Of a stretch of 64,000 bases of DNA, positions 55,135 to 64,000 are shown one piece after another. Numbering within the stretch: position 1 is the first letter of the stretch; every line of letters starts with the position of its first letter. Source of the stretch: Coriobacteriia bacterium. GTDB taxonomy: Bacteria > Actinomycetota > Coriobacteriia > Coriobacteriales > Eggerthellaceae. The translations under genes were made by a program, and so were the position numbers. The notes beneath the pieces were generated by a model that worked only from the letters and a program-made list of their open reading frames with translations, searched no databases and was not told the DNA's origin. The stretch lies in assembly GCA_030537355.1 (NCBI GenBank), contig JAUNNF010000001.1:62001-126000 (forward strand). Direction: 5' to 3'.

Positions 55135-56568
55135 TATCTCTTCTAATGTTTTACCTTTGGTTTCTGGTAAAGCAAATGCAGCAATCAAGAAAAATACAAC
55201 TGTAAATCCAGCTAAAGTAAAGAATACAGTAGACATTCCTGCTCCTTCAACCCATACAGGGAATATTGAAGCAATCGTTGCGCTTGTCGCTTGATTTAAT
55301 ACCATACCAATTGCCATACCGTTTGCTCTAATTCTATTTGGCATAAGTTCACTTAAAGCTAACCATACACAAACTCCAGGGCCAATAGCATAGAAAGCAA
55401 TAAAGATAAAGAAGAATATAGTAACAATAATTCCAGATGTCATATTGCTTGCAATCATATTATTGTCAAGCATAAAGAATATTGCACCTACACCAGCAAG
55501 ACCTACGATAATACCAAATGTACCAAGCTTAAGTAAGAATTTTCTTCCTTTTCTGTCAACTAGATAGAAAGCAACAATAGTCATTACAACATTAGTAATT
55601 TTAACAATTAAATCACTCCAGTTTGCAAATGTACCGTCCATACCGCATTGGCTGAAAATCTTTACTGAATAATTTAAAATTGAGTTAACACCTGTTGCTT
55701 GAGTTAAAATGAGAACAGAAACTGCAAGTAGGAAAGGCAAAATATATTTCTTTTTAAATACACTCTCGCTTTTTCTGGCAGCTTTATTTTCAGCATCTTG
55801 AACCAATTCTGCTTCATGAGCTTCTTTAATTTGTTGCAAAATTTCTTTTGCTTTTTCTTCGCCATTATTAGCAGCCAAAGATTCTAAAGCTTCCTTCTCA
55901 TGACCTTTCATGTATAACCATCTAGGAGATTCTTTGAGCTTAAAAGCACCAATAAACAAAACGATTCCTGGAATAGCAGATACCCAAAAGATTGTTTGCC
56001 ATGCAACAATCCAGCTAGAATATGTTTCAGGACTCAATACTTGTCCGTCTGCAGGTTTTATAGCCGCACCAACAATTGTTGTTACAACAAGTCCAACAAG
56101 TGCAGTAAATACAAGACCAATTGTGAGTACCAACTGGAACATTGCAGTACCTTTTCCTCTGTTACCAGCATCCAAACATTCTGCTAAATACATTGGAACA
56201 ACTACACCGATAAGACCACTTGCAGCACCTTGTAATAAACGTCCTGCAACTAACATTGGGTAATTTCCACCTTGGAAAAATCCACTTCCACAAATAACTG
56301 GGATTGACAGCAAAAAACATCCAGTAGCTAAAATTAAAATTTTCTTTCTACCAAACTTTTCTGCGAGAGGTCCTGCAATAAATGCAGATAATACTGATCC
56401 CCATAAAACCATTCCAACAACTAAGCCAAGCTGGTCTGCTGTATATGAAGCTGTTGCCTCAATGTATGGGAGTGCTTGAGAAATACATCCAATGTCAACA
56501 CCATACAATAGGCCACCAAGACCTGACATAATCATTAAGAATCGCGCATACTTCTTAACTTTATCCAT
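55117..56568 (-). CDS. sugar porter, major facilitator superfamily
   Basis: Twelve hydrophobic helices with the sugar-porter marks: GGLLYGVDIGCIS in helix 1, AEKFGRKK between helices 2 and 3, AGRLLQGAASG, PMYLAE, ESPRWLYMKG after helix 6, DRKGRKFLL, and PETKGKTLEEI at the end. Length 483. It overlaps the kinase gene upstream by 8 bp and is last in the sugar operon. The operon context suggests import of a hexose or N-acetylhexosamine by proton symport. Confidence 0.9.
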   Translation of the reverse strand: MDKVKKYARFLMIMSGLGGLLYGVDIGCISQALPYIEATASYTADQLGLVVGMVLWGSVLSAFIAGPLAEKFGRKKILILATGCFLLSIPVICGSGFFQGGNYPMLVAGRLLQGAASGLIGVVVPMYLAECLDAGNRGKGTAMFQLVLTIGLVFTALVGLVVTTIVGAAIKPADGQVLSPETYSSWIVAWQTIFWVSAIPGIVLFIGAFKLKESPRWLYMKGHEKEALESLAANNGEEKAKEILQQIKEAHEAELVQDAENKAARKSESVFKKKYILPFLLAVSVLILTQATGVNSILNYSVKIFSQCGMDGTFANWSDLIVKITNVVMTIVAFYLVDRKGRKFLLKLGTFGIIVGLAGVGAIFFMLDNNMIASNMTSGIIVTIFFFIFIAFYAIGPGVCVWLALSELMPNRIRANGMAIGMVLNQATSATIASIFPVWVEGAGMSTVFFTLAGFTVVFFLIAAFALPETKGKTLEEISKFFE

Positions 56569-57589
56569 TTTTAATCTCCTTCCTTACAATTTCATTATAT
56601 TCGTCCATTTGTTCTTCAATGGATTGCGCCATCGTTATTTGATTTCTAGTTCTAACTAAATTATGATCTGGATAATTAGTTTTATAATAAACATCACCAT
56701 TAATATAGTCAGCTAAAAATCTAATTGCTTGTTCATATGTGATCAACCAACCAGAAAATGCTAAATTATCAATTTCGTACTGGTTTAAAAATTTTGCTTC
56801 TGACAGATAGCCCTTTGCAAGAGCTGCAAAATATTCTTTCTTAGAATATACAATATCAAGATTTGCTTCGTCTTCTTCGGCACTAGCAGTTGCCGTACGT
56901 ACCATATCGCCAAAATCGTATAATGAACTTCCTGGCATAACAGTATCCAAGTCAACAACTGTTATTGCTTCGTTAGTATCGTTATCCAACATTACATTGT
57001 TGATTTTTGTGTCATTATGAGTAATACGTTCTGGTATTTTACCCTCATTCATTAAATCGACGATTTTAGATGCAGATTCTTTATGCTTATATATAAAATC
57101 AATTTCAGCTTTTACATCTTTGGCTCTGTTTTTGTTGTCTGACGCTATAGCGTCCTCAAGTTGACGAAATCTAAACGGAGTATTATGAAAATCCGTTATT
57201 GTTTCTACAAGTCTTGGACCAGGTAAATCTACAAGATCATTCTGAAATACAGCAAAAGCTCTAGCAGCAGTTTCGGCTTGTGCCGGATTAGAAAGCACAT
57301 ATACAGAATAAGTATTTTCAATAAAAGAAAGAAGCCTCCAAGAAGATTTATGTCCAATAACCTTAAAAGCTCTTTTGCCTTTATTTCTTAGATGCTCAGT
57401 AACACGACATATATTGTCCATCATGCCATCTACATCTTTAAAAATTTCTGTGTTGATTTTTTGAAGTATAAAAACTTCTTCTGGTGTTGTTATTTTAAAA
57501 GTATCATTAATATGTCCATCACCAAAAGTGATTGCATCCAATACTTTACCAGCACCTAATTCTTCAGCAATTCTTTTTTGTTCATCCAT
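56561..57589 (-). CDS. phosphotransferase, N-acetylhexosamine 1-kinase-like
   Basis: Choline-kinase-like fold: FGDGHINDTFKI loop, ITHNDTKINNVMLD catalytic loop and VVDLDTVMPGSSLYDFGDMVR metal site. The overall sequence resembles NahK, which phosphorylates GlcNAc/GalNAc at C1. I start at ATG 57589 (MDEQKRIAEE, 342 aa), one base after the upstream stop; the frame extends to 57625 inside the neighbour. Beside a nucleotidyltransferase and a sugar porter it fits a route from free HexNAc to a UDP-sugar. Specificity is inferred. Confidence 0.8.
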   Translation of the reverse strand: MDEQKRIAEELGAGKVLDAITFGDGHINDTFKITTPEEVFILQKINTEIFKDVDGMMDNICRVTEHLRNKGKRAFKVIGHKSSWRLLSFIENTYSVYVLSNPAQAETAARAFAVFQNDLVDLPGPRLVETITDFHNTPFRFRQLEDAIASDNKNRAKDVKAEIDFIYKHKESASKIVDLMNEGKIPERITHNDTKINNVMLDNDTNEAITVVDLDTVMPGSSLYDFGDMVRTATASAEEDEANLDIVYSKKEYFAALAKGYLSEAKFLNQYEIDNLAFSGWLITYEQAIRFLADYINGDVYYKTNYPDHNLVRTRNQITMAQSIEEQMDEYNEIVRKEIKNG

Positions 57590-57590
57590 A

Positions 57591-58496
57591 TTATTTAAAT
57601 AGTGGATCGGGATATAGGCCATCACGTGTTAATTGTTTAATTGTGGCAACTACATCAGGTTTATCTTCTTTATAAGTTACACCAAACCACTTAGAAGTAG
57701 TTGGCAAAACTTTGACATTTGTAATTCCTGCTTTGATAAGATTATCAACTTCTACAGGAATAAAACACTCGCTTTTTTCGACATTAACATTTTTTTCTAA
57801 CCAATTTTCAAATAATTTTTCAAAATCAGCAAAGATCCTAGGATCAAAAGCCCACATATTCATAGAAACAGGTTCTTCACCACTAAACTTAGTAATTTGA
57901 TCATTTCTGTCTTCTGCGCCATCTTGAGTTTTAAAGATCTTAATGTATTCAGCAATTTTTGTTAAATTACCATCGTCGTCTTTCTCGCAAACCCCTCTTG
58001 CAACACTTCCATTTTCAGATAATGTATTAGAAAGTTTAAAACCAACCATTGCTGAATGGCTACGATCAAGCTCATCTCCTGTTAAGTATTCATATAAGGC
58101 CTTATAAGCATCAGCACCATAAAAATCATCTGCATTAATTACAGCAAATGGAGTATTTACGGCATCTTTGGTTGCCAACATTGCATGAACAGTTCCCCAT
58201 GGCTTTTCTCTTCCCTCTGGAGCAGTATAACCTTCAGGTAAATCATTCATGTCCTGAAAAACAAAATCTACATCTATATGACCAGTATATTTTTTAGCAA
58301 CTTGATTTTTAAATTGTTCTTCAAAATCGCGTCTAATAATAAAAACAACCTTATTAAATCCAGCTCTAATTGCATCATATACAGAATAATCAAGTATTGC
58401 CTCTCCTTGTGGCCCAACAGGATCTAATTGTTTAAGGCCACCATATCTACTTCCCATACCCGCAGCTAAAATTACTAATGTTGCTTGTTTACCCAT
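57591..58496 (-). CDS. sugar-1-phosphate nucleotidyltransferase
   Basis: N-terminal nucleotide-binding motif LAAGMGSRYGGLKQLDPVG, then GTVHAMLATKDAV, VINADDFYG (metal aspartates) and a C-terminal segment SECFIPVEVDNLI. Length 301. It is of the UTP-glucose-1-phosphate uridylyltransferase type in the wide sense. Immediately upstream of the NahK-like kinase, it would convert the kinase product to an NDP-sugar. Coupled by a one-base gap. Confidence 0.85.
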   Translation of the reverse strand: MGKQATLVILAAGMGSRYGGLKQLDPVGPQGEAILDYSVYDAIRAGFNKVVFIIRRDFEEQFKNQVAKKYTGHIDVDFVFQDMNDLPEGYTAPEGREKPWGTVHAMLATKDAVNTPFAVINADDFYGADAYKALYEYLTGDELDRSHSAMVGFKLSNTLSENGSVARGVCEKDDDGNLTKIAEYIKIFKTQDGAEDRNDQITKFSGEEPVSMNMWAFDPRIFADFEKLFENWLEKNVNVEKSECFIPVEVDNLIKAGITNVKVLPTTSKWFGVTYKEDKPDVVATIKQLTRDGLYPDPLFK

Positions 58497-58507
58497 AAGA
58501 CCTCCTA

Positions 58508-59491
58508 TTATACCACAAACATTATTTTACTATTCCTGGAACAAACGTCTATTATAGGTAAATATTCATCTAGAATATGACCTATTACATTAACACGTTC
58601 ATCAGGCGCTAGCTCATATTTTACAATCTGTATTTCTCCTGAATAACGAAGATATTTATCGTTGTCCATTGTGATTGTACCAACAGCTCTCTCAATATTG
58701 TTTTTAGGTGAAACTTTAATACCTCTATCAGAGTTCAAACGCGATACGATCTCATTGGAATCAGGCCTGATAGTAAAAACTTTATCATATAAATCATTTG
58801 GCACTTTCGCAGGAATTCTTATAACGCCATCTTTCTCAGTAGATTGAATCAACTTTTCAGTTTTTGGATCGAGGCTAATATCGCCAACAAATACAATATC
58901 TATATCAAGTAATTTTTTTAGAAACAAATACTGAATATACGGACTCAAATCACGAAATGCTTCAACTGAAGGCAGACCTTGTTTTATAGGCCCGCGCAGA
59001 TCAGCATCACCACTTATAAAAGCAAAAACTTGAGCATCAAAATTATGTAAGTAATCTGTACATTCCTTGCAATATTCACAGTCAAGGCCAGTCTCTGGTC
59101 TAGGATAAAAATTATGCATGGCATAAATTTGGCTTCCATAATCATAGAGAGCCAAAACTAAATCATTGTCTATAACAGAAGCATTTATAACAATATTTGT
59201 ATATTGAGAAGCCTCTAATATCTCATCAGTGCTAAGACCGTAATCAGGCCTAAGCCCCCATACTAATTTATCTTTGGCAAGATCTGCAAAAGAATCATAA
59301 CCTAACTCCTTAATGCCTGCAGGTGATATATCAGCAATTATCTTTGCATCAATTTTGCTGATTAAATCAAGAGCTCGTGTTTTAAAGTCACTACCAAAAT
59401 CCTCAGGCATATGCAAGGATATGAAGCAGTAATCATCCTTATTTAAATTAGGTATGCTCGGATGAGAAAGATATATAGACCTCCCTAACAT
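58508..59491 (-). CDS. mupG: MupG-family 6-phospho-N-acetylmuramidase (DUF871)
   Basis: TIM-barrel N-terminal domain (FISLHMPED, ADISPAGIKELGY, GLRPDYGLS, NASVID, MHNFYPRPETGLD) followed by a cyclophilin-like C-terminal domain (VFTIRPDSNEIVSRL), as in DUF871. Known members split MurNAc-6-phosphate-GlcNAc disaccharides. Length 327. It overlaps murP by one base and precedes the nucleotidyltransferase. Adjacency to murP and murQ strongly supports the role. Confidence 0.88.
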   Translation of the reverse strand: MLGRSIYLSHPSIPNLNKDDYCFISLHMPEDFGSDFKTRALDLISKIDAKIIADISPAGIKELGYDSFADLAKDKLVWGLRPDYGLSTDEILEASQYTNIVINASVIDNDLVLALYDYGSQIYAMHNFYPRPETGLDCEYCKECTDYLHNFDAQVFAFISGDADLRGPIKQGLPSVEAFRDLSPYIQYLFLKKLLDIDIVFVGDISLDPKTEKLIQSTEKDGVIRIPAKVPNDLYDKVFTIRPDSNEIVSRLNSDRGIKVSPKNNIERAVGTITMDNDKYLRYSGEIQIVKYELAPDERVNVIGHILDEYLPIIDVCSRNSKIMFVV

Positions 59492-60912
59492 TAAAATTCT
59501 TTTATAGCCTTTCTGTCAAGAATAAACCAACTGAAAATCATTGCCATAACTACAGAGACTAAGCCCGCTATTAGATAAACAGCAATACACATAACAGGAC
59601 CCAATGGGCCAGCATTAACAACTGTCACTCCAAGCAATCCAGAAGGACCCCATGAAGTTGAAGCGCAACCAAAAATTGTCACTATTGCACCACCAAAACC
59701 AGCTCCAAGACCTGCACTAATAAATGGTCGCATTAATGGTACAGACACACCATAAATCAAAGGCTCACCAACACCTAAAATTCCTGCAAATATAGAACCA
59801 GCAATTACCTCTCTAGCATGATTGTTGTTATACTTTTTTGCAAAGAAATAAATAATTAGAGCTGCACCAATTTGTCCAAAACCACCCATTGTAAGTGCTG
59901 GATACAATGTGATATAACCCAAAGATTCGAGCTGTATAGTATATATTGGAATAAGAGCATGATGCATACCCATAGCAACAAGCGGCAAGAACAGCGCAGC
60001 AGATATAAAGCCTGCGACACCTTTGATAAAGACATTGTCGCTCATAATTGTTATTTGTACAAAATAGCCAATAGCGTCAGAGACAAAACCAGCAGCAGGC
60101 ATAATTACCATTACATATACAATAGTAACAAGGCCAACAGTAAGTAATGGAGTAAAAATCATATCAATATTTTCAGGCATAAACTTTCTAATAAATTGTT
60201 CTAATTTAGCAACACAAATTGCTCCAATTAGCGCAGCAAGTACACCACCACTTCCTACTTTTAAGAAATTAAAGCCTTGAATTATTTCATCAAATCCTAC
60301 AACATCAGCAAATAGAGCAATCATTTCTAAATGAGTAATCATACCAATCATAGCACCAAGAGCAGGTGTACCACCAAAACGTTCAGCAGTTCTGTAACCT
60401 ACATAAATGCCTAAGAAACTCAAAAAAGAAGTCTTAATTAACATCAATAAAATGTATATTGAGTACACAACCGTATTATCTTGATAATTAGGTACACATG
60501 AAGAAATAATAGATGCAAATCCTCCGCATACACCAGCAGAAATAATTGCTGGAATTAGAGGTACAAAAATCTCTCCTAAAACTTTAAGCGCTGCTTTAAA
60601 ACCTTTAGGTTTACCTCTTACGGCAGCTTTGTTTTCCTTCCATTCCTCATTGTTCTTTCCTATACCAATTTCTTTGCATCTATCAGCACATTTTTTACTT
60701 ACACCAGGGCCAACAACAACTTCATAGTAGTCTTCAGAATCGTGAACAACGCCTAGTACTCCGCTAACAGACTTTAACTTTTCTTCCTCAACTTTTGATC
60801 CGTCATAAAAAGTAAGTCTAAGTCTTGTCATACAATTCTGAGCAATTTTAACGTTTTTCTTTCCTCCAACACACTCTAGAATTTCATCAACTAACTTGTT
60901 AACATCTGCCAT
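59491..60912 (-). CDS. murP: PTS EIIBC component, MurNAc-type
   Basis: The EIIB domain carries the phosphorylated Cys27 (IAQNCMTRLRL); after a linker (near residue 105) comes the EIIC membrane domain with about ten helices, including PALTMGGFGQIGAAL and GVGEPLIYGVSVPL. No EIIA domain is fused, as in MurP, which borrows EIIA from a glucose system. Length 473. Neighbouring murQ and mupG identify MurNAc or a MurNAc-disaccharide as the substrate. Confidence 0.88.
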   Translation of the reverse strand: MADVNKLVDEILECVGGKKNVKIAQNCMTRLRLTFYDGSKVEEEKLKSVSGVLGVVHDSEDYYEVVVGPGVSKKCADRCKEIGIGKNNEEWKENKAAVRGKPKGFKAALKVLGEIFVPLIPAIISAGVCGGFASIISSCVPNYQDNTVVYSIYILLMLIKTSFLSFLGIYVGYRTAERFGGTPALGAMIGMITHLEMIALFADVVGFDEIIQGFNFLKVGSGGVLAALIGAICVAKLEQFIRKFMPENIDMIFTPLLTVGLVTIVYVMVIMPAAGFVSDAIGYFVQITIMSDNVFIKGVAGFISAALFLPLVAMGMHHALIPIYTIQLESLGYITLYPALTMGGFGQIGAALIIYFFAKKYNNNHAREVIAGSIFAGILGVGEPLIYGVSVPLMRPFISAGLGAGFGGAIVTIFGCASTSWGPSGLLGVTVVNAGPLGPVMCIAVYLIAGLVSVVMAMIFSWFILDRKAIKEF

Positions 60913-60914
60913 TT

Positions 60915-61811
60915 TTATTCCTTTCCGATAGCCAACCTTGTATGTCCGCCAGATTCTTTTAGGCGTTTTTTAGCTTCGTCGCAATCACAATCAAGTATTG
61001 CCATAACGATGGCAACTTTTGCAACACCGTCAGCTTGATCAAGCAATTCACGAGCATGAGCACGCTCTACACCCGTTGCATCAATTACAATATTCTCAGC
61101 TCTCACACGCAATTTCTCATTACTTTGAACAACATTTACCATTAAATTTTCATACGATTTACCAGTACGAATCATAGCTCCAGTGGTAATCATGTTACAA
61201 ACCATTTTCTGAGCAGTGCCAGATTTTAAACGCGAAGAACCAGTCAAAACTTCTGGTCCTACAACTGTCTCGACAGCAGCATCAGCAATCTGACCAATCT
61301 CACTTCCCTTATTTGATGAAATAGAACCAACAAAACATCCCAAGGACTTTGCATATTCCATACCACCAATTACATAAGGGGTTCTGCCAGAAGCAGCGAT
61401 ACCTACAACAACATCGCCTGAGCATAAATTATGATCTTTTAGATCATTAGCACCTAATTCCTTGCTGTCTTCAGCTTTTTCAACAGCATATTGAATAGCG
61501 CGCTCGCCACCAGCAATAAGGCCTACAACCTGACCGTGTTCTACACCAAATGTTGGTGGACATTCTGACGCGTCTAAAATCCCAAGTCTACCACTTGTTC
61601 CAGCACCCATATAAAAAAGACGATGTCCCCCCTCAAAAGCCTCAGCCACAGCATCAATAATTTTAGCTATTTTTGGTAATTCTTTTTCTATAGCTAAGGG
61701 CACACGCTTATCTTCATTATTCATAGTTGTAGCAATTTCTAAACTCGTCATAGTGTCTAAATTCATAGAATTTTGATTACGAGTTTCTGTTGTCATTTTA
61801 CGTAGATCCAT
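60915..61811 (-). CDS. murQ: N-acetylmuramic acid 6-phosphate etherase
   Basis: Removes D-lactate from MurNAc-6-P, giving GlcNAc-6-P. SIS-domain enzyme with the signature MGAGTSGRLGILDASECPPTFG region, GIAASGRTPYVIGG and TGSSRLKSGTAQKMVCN. Length 298 is typical. Spacing of 1-2 bp to both neighbours implies one operon. The released D-lactate gives a possible link to larA elsewhere in the window. Confidence 0.95.
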   Translation of the reverse strand: MDLRKMTTETRNQNSMNLDTMTSLEIATTMNNEDKRVPLAIEKELPKIAKIIDAVAEAFEGGHRLFYMGAGTSGRLGILDASECPPTFGVEHGQVVGLIAGGERAIQYAVEKAEDSKELGANDLKDHNLCSGDVVVGIAASGRTPYVIGGMEYAKSLGCFVGSISSNKGSEIGQIADAAVETVVGPEVLTGSSRLKSGTAQKMVCNMITTGAMIRTGKSYENLMVNVVQSNEKLRVRAENIVIDATGVERAHARELLDQADGVAKVAIVMAILDCDCDEAKKRLKESGGHTRLAIGKE

Positions 61812-61812
61812 A

Positions 61813-62946
61813 TTAACTCCTATAACAAAACTTATTTAATCCATTCTCATCAACAGGAACATCAACGCTACCCTTAATTAAAGGTAAGCAATAGTCGATA
61901 AAATCCTGAGAAATATCACATCCGTCTATAATCATATTTTCTGGTACCTTTTTTTCTTTATTGCAAACTTCATTTACATCCACCAACTTACATTCACCAT
62001 TATCAAAGGCAACCATATAACCTGATTTGCCAGATATTGCAGCTTGTAGGCCAAATGCACCAGCTTCAATTGCCTCTGTTTGATCTGTTAAAGACATATT
62101 TTGTGCACTGCAACGTTGTAAAACATTTAATTCAACACTTCTTGCTTTACAACCTAACTTTTCTCGCAGTAAATTTTCTAAATACTTACCAGCTCCTGAT
62201 AACATCTTGTGTCCAAAATTATCAACACCAGTAGCTCCGCAAATAAAATTACCATCGCTATCATGAATGCCTTCAGAAACACAAACCACAACTGCAGTCT
62301 TCTCTTTCAGAAGTTTATCGACTTTTGTCACAAAATCGTCAACATCAAAATCAACTTCTGGAAGATAAATTAAATATGGTGCGTCACCTTTGAATTTTCT
62401 AGCAAGCACACTTGCAGCTGTAAGCCATCCAGCATGACGACCCATAATTTCTACAATTGTAACAGCAGGTTTATCGTAAACACTGGCATCAACTACAATC
62501 TCGCGAACTGTATTAGCAACATATTTCGCAGCACTACCAAAACCAGGTGTATGATCAGTCATAATAAGATCATTATCAATTGTCTTTGGAATACCAATAA
62601 ACTTAATATCACTATCACAACGAGACAACTTTGATACCGTATCCATACTGTCATTTCCACCAATGTACAAAACACAATCGATATCAAATTCTGCAAATCG
62701 TTTAAATAATTTTTCGTATACAGGATCGCTTAAATCCTCTGGCAACATATATCTACATGATCCAAGATAGGCCCCTGGTGTGGTTTTTAGTAGTTCAACA
62801 TCATCAAATTCAATTACTTTACCTTCCAAAAATCCTTCAATACCGTTAACCATACCCAATACATGATCAGCATTTTTTACAATGCCGTATAAACTTGAAT
62901 TTATAACAGCTGTAGGCCCACCAGATTGTCCAACTAATACATTCAT
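61813..62946 (-). CDS. pfp: 6-phosphofructokinase, probably pyrophosphate-dependent
   Basis: PfkA-superfamily fold with GQSGGPTAVINSSL at the N-terminus. Residues 96-100 are GGNDS and 120-126 are PKTIDND; Asp after GGN and Lys before TIDND are the marks of PPi users, while ATP enzymes have GGDGS and PGTIDND. EIMGRHAGWL and a large insertion support the long PFP-like clade. Length 377. It is first of the murQ-murP-mupG block, following fba across a terminator. Confidence 0.85.
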   Translation of the reverse strand: MNVLVGQSGGPTAVINSSLYGIVKNADHVLGMVNGIEGFLEGKVIEFDDVELLKTTPGAYLGSCRYMLPEDLSDPVYEKLFKRFAEFDIDCVLYIGGNDSMDTVSKLSRCDSDIKFIGIPKTIDNDLIMTDHTPGFGSAAKYVANTVREIVVDASVYDKPAVTIVEIMGRHAGWLTAASVLARKFKGDAPYLIYLPEVDFDVDDFVTKVDKLLKEKTAVVVCVSEGIHDSDGNFICGATGVDNFGHKMLSGAGKYLENLLREKLGCKARSVELNVLQRCSAQNMSLTDQTEAIEAGAFGLQAAISGKSGYMVAFDNGECKLVDVNEVCNKEKKVPENMIIDGCDISQDFIDYCLPLIKGSVDVPVDENGLNKFCYRS

Positions 62947-62961
62947 AGTACCTCCTAATAA

Positions 62962-62991
62962 AAATAGCCCCTACGTATGTAGAGGCTATTT
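62962..62991 (-). terminator. rho-independent terminator of fba
   Basis: Arms AAATAGCC and GGCTATTT continue inward to a stem of about 13 pairs, followed by TTTTTATT on the minus strand. It overlaps no coding sequence and ends just before the ribosome site of the phosphofructokinase gene, so partial readthrough may feed the sugar operon. Confidence 0.85.
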
Positions 62992-63013
62992 CTAATTTAA
63001 TAACATATAAATC

Positions 63014-63982
63014 TTATGCCTTACCGTCGCAACCAAGTACGTTTACAATCTTATGAGCTACAGTCTCTTTGATAGATTGACGAGCAGGTGTTAAATATTG
63101 ACGTGGATCAAAATGATCTGGATGTTCAGCAAAATGCTTACGAATTTTAGCCGTCATTCCAAGACGTAAGTCACTATCAATATTGATCTTACATACAGCT
63201 AGCTTAGCAGCTTTACGTAATTCATCTTCAGGAATACCAATAGCATTTGGCATATTTCCACCATATTTATTAACTTCCTCTACATAATCTTGAGGAACAG
63301 ATGATGAACCATGCAAAACAATTGGGAATCCAGGTAGGCGTTTAATGCATTCTTCTAATACATCAAAGCGAAGAGGTGGTGGAACCAAAATTCCATCCTC
63401 ATTACGTGTGCATTGCTCAGGTGTGAACTTATAAGCACCGTGGCTTGTACCAATTGCAATAGCTAGAGAATCGCAACCTGTTTTCTCAACAAATTCCTCA
63501 ACCTCTTCTGGCTTTGTATAACTTGCAGCGTCAGCAGCAACTTTAACATGATCTTCAACACCAGCTAAAGTACCAAGCTCAGCCTCAACAACAACACCTT
63601 TGTCATGTGCATACTCAACAACTTTCTTAGTAACAGCAATGTTGTCTTCAAAAGATTTGCTTGAAGCGTCAATCATAACTGATGTAAAACCACCATCAAT
63701 ACAATCCTTACATAATTCAAAGCTATCACCATGATCTAAGTGAAGAACAATTGGAATGTTAGGATTTTCGATAACTGCAGCTTCTACTAATTTAACTAAA
63801 TAAGTATGGTTAGCATAAGCGCGCGCACCTTTAGAAACCTGCAAAATCAATGGAGCATTAAGCTCACCAGCAGCTTCTGTAATTCCTTGAACAATTTCCA
63901 TGTTGTTTACGTTAAAAGCACCAATAGCATATCCGCCATCATAAGCTTTTTTGAACATTTCAGTGGATGTAACTAAACTCAT
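63014..63982 (-). CDS. fba: class II fructose-bisphosphate aldolase
   Basis: Zinc-dependent glycolytic aldolase. PIVLHLDHGDSFE (residues 78-90) provides the metal histidine and catalytic aspartate, with VMIDASSKSFEDN, EAELGTLAGVED, IGTSHGAYK and VLHGSSSVP following. Length 322. GAGGAGG lies five bases before the ATG, the strongest ribosome site in the window, consistent with high expression. The promoter would be beyond the right edge. Confidence 0.95.
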   Translation of the reverse strand: MSLVTSTEMFKKAYDGGYAIGAFNVNNMEIVQGITEAAGELNAPLILQVSKGARAYANHTYLVKLVEAAVIENPNIPIVLHLDHGDSFELCKDCIDGGFTSVMIDASSKSFEDNIAVTKKVVEYAHDKGVVVEAELGTLAGVEDHVKVAADAASYTKPEEVEEFVEKTGCDSLAIAIGTSHGAYKFTPEQCTRNEDGILVPPPLRFDVLEECIKRLPGFPIVLHGSSSVPQDYVEEVNKYGGNMPNAIGIPEDELRKAAKLAVCKINIDSDLRLGMTAKIRKHFAEHPDHFDPRQYLTPARQSIKETVAHKIVNVLGCDGKA

Positions 63983-64000
63983 TTTTCCTCCTCTAAACTA

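Overview
The window is AT-rich bacterial chromosome. Gene order (tig-clpP-clpX-valS-der, rplS-rnhB-yraN-comM-dprA, trmFO-xerC), a type III glutamine synthetase, several start codons without a Shine-Dalgarno but just behind a -10 box, and a DUF559-type protein of a kind common in Coriobacteriia suggest a low-GC, host-associated, anaerobic actinobacterium of the Coriobacteriia (Atopobiaceae-like). This is inference; a clostridial relative is not excluded.

Region 1-14.6 kb is an accessory surface-protein island. It holds three copies of a two-gene cassette on the minus strand: a 52-56 residue peptide with a conserved N-terminal half and a cysteine-containing C-terminal half, followed by a giant secreted BspA-like (DUF285) leucine-rich-repeat protein. 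Cassette 1 runs off the left edge. Cassette 2 encodes an 1893-residue protein with four tandem C-terminal modules. Cassette 3 is interrupted by an in-frame TAG. Cassettes 1 and 2 share a direct repeat of about 1.2 kb that looks identical by eye. The last ~160 bp of the two complete genes are abruptly GC-rich and full of codons ending in C, resembling variable regions of diversity-generating retroelements. Cassette 3 lies between an intact tRNA-Asn and a 25-bp copy of that tRNA's 3' end, as expected for a tRNA-targeted integrated element. A small HTH regulator and a C69 dipeptidase also sit in the island.

Region 14.6-29 kb is housekeeping: an unknown membrane protein, thiN, der, valS, clpX, clpP and tig on the minus strand. 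Then come a plus-strand radical SAM/SPASM enzyme of the peptide-modifying type, a DUF71 ATP-pyrophosphatase, a Na+/H+ antiporter, tsaE, a nucleoside hydrolase and a DUF559-like nuclease protein. A 164-bp element with perfect 27-bp terminal inverted repeats lies at 29.1-29.2 kb.

Region 29.3-47.2 kb carries xerC, trmFO, a higBA toxin-antitoxin pair whose toxin is broken by TAG, dprA, comM, yraN, rnhB, rplS, type III glutamine synthetase, ychF, an NSS-family transporter, asnB (plus strand), truA, a secreted papain-like protease and another cell-surface protein.

Region 47.2-64 kb carries dnaE, an ABC ATPase, tRNA-Thr, a plus-strand larA / lipoprotein dipeptidase / mtnN operon, and then a long minus-strand sugar operon: fba, PPi-type phosphofructokinase, murQ, murP, mupG, a sugar-1-phosphate nucleotidyltransferase, an N-acetylhexosamine-kinase-like protein and a sugar porter. 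The mupG-murP-murQ trio recovers MurNAc from peptidoglycan and feeds it through GlcNAc-6-P to the glycolytic enzymes encoded beside it.
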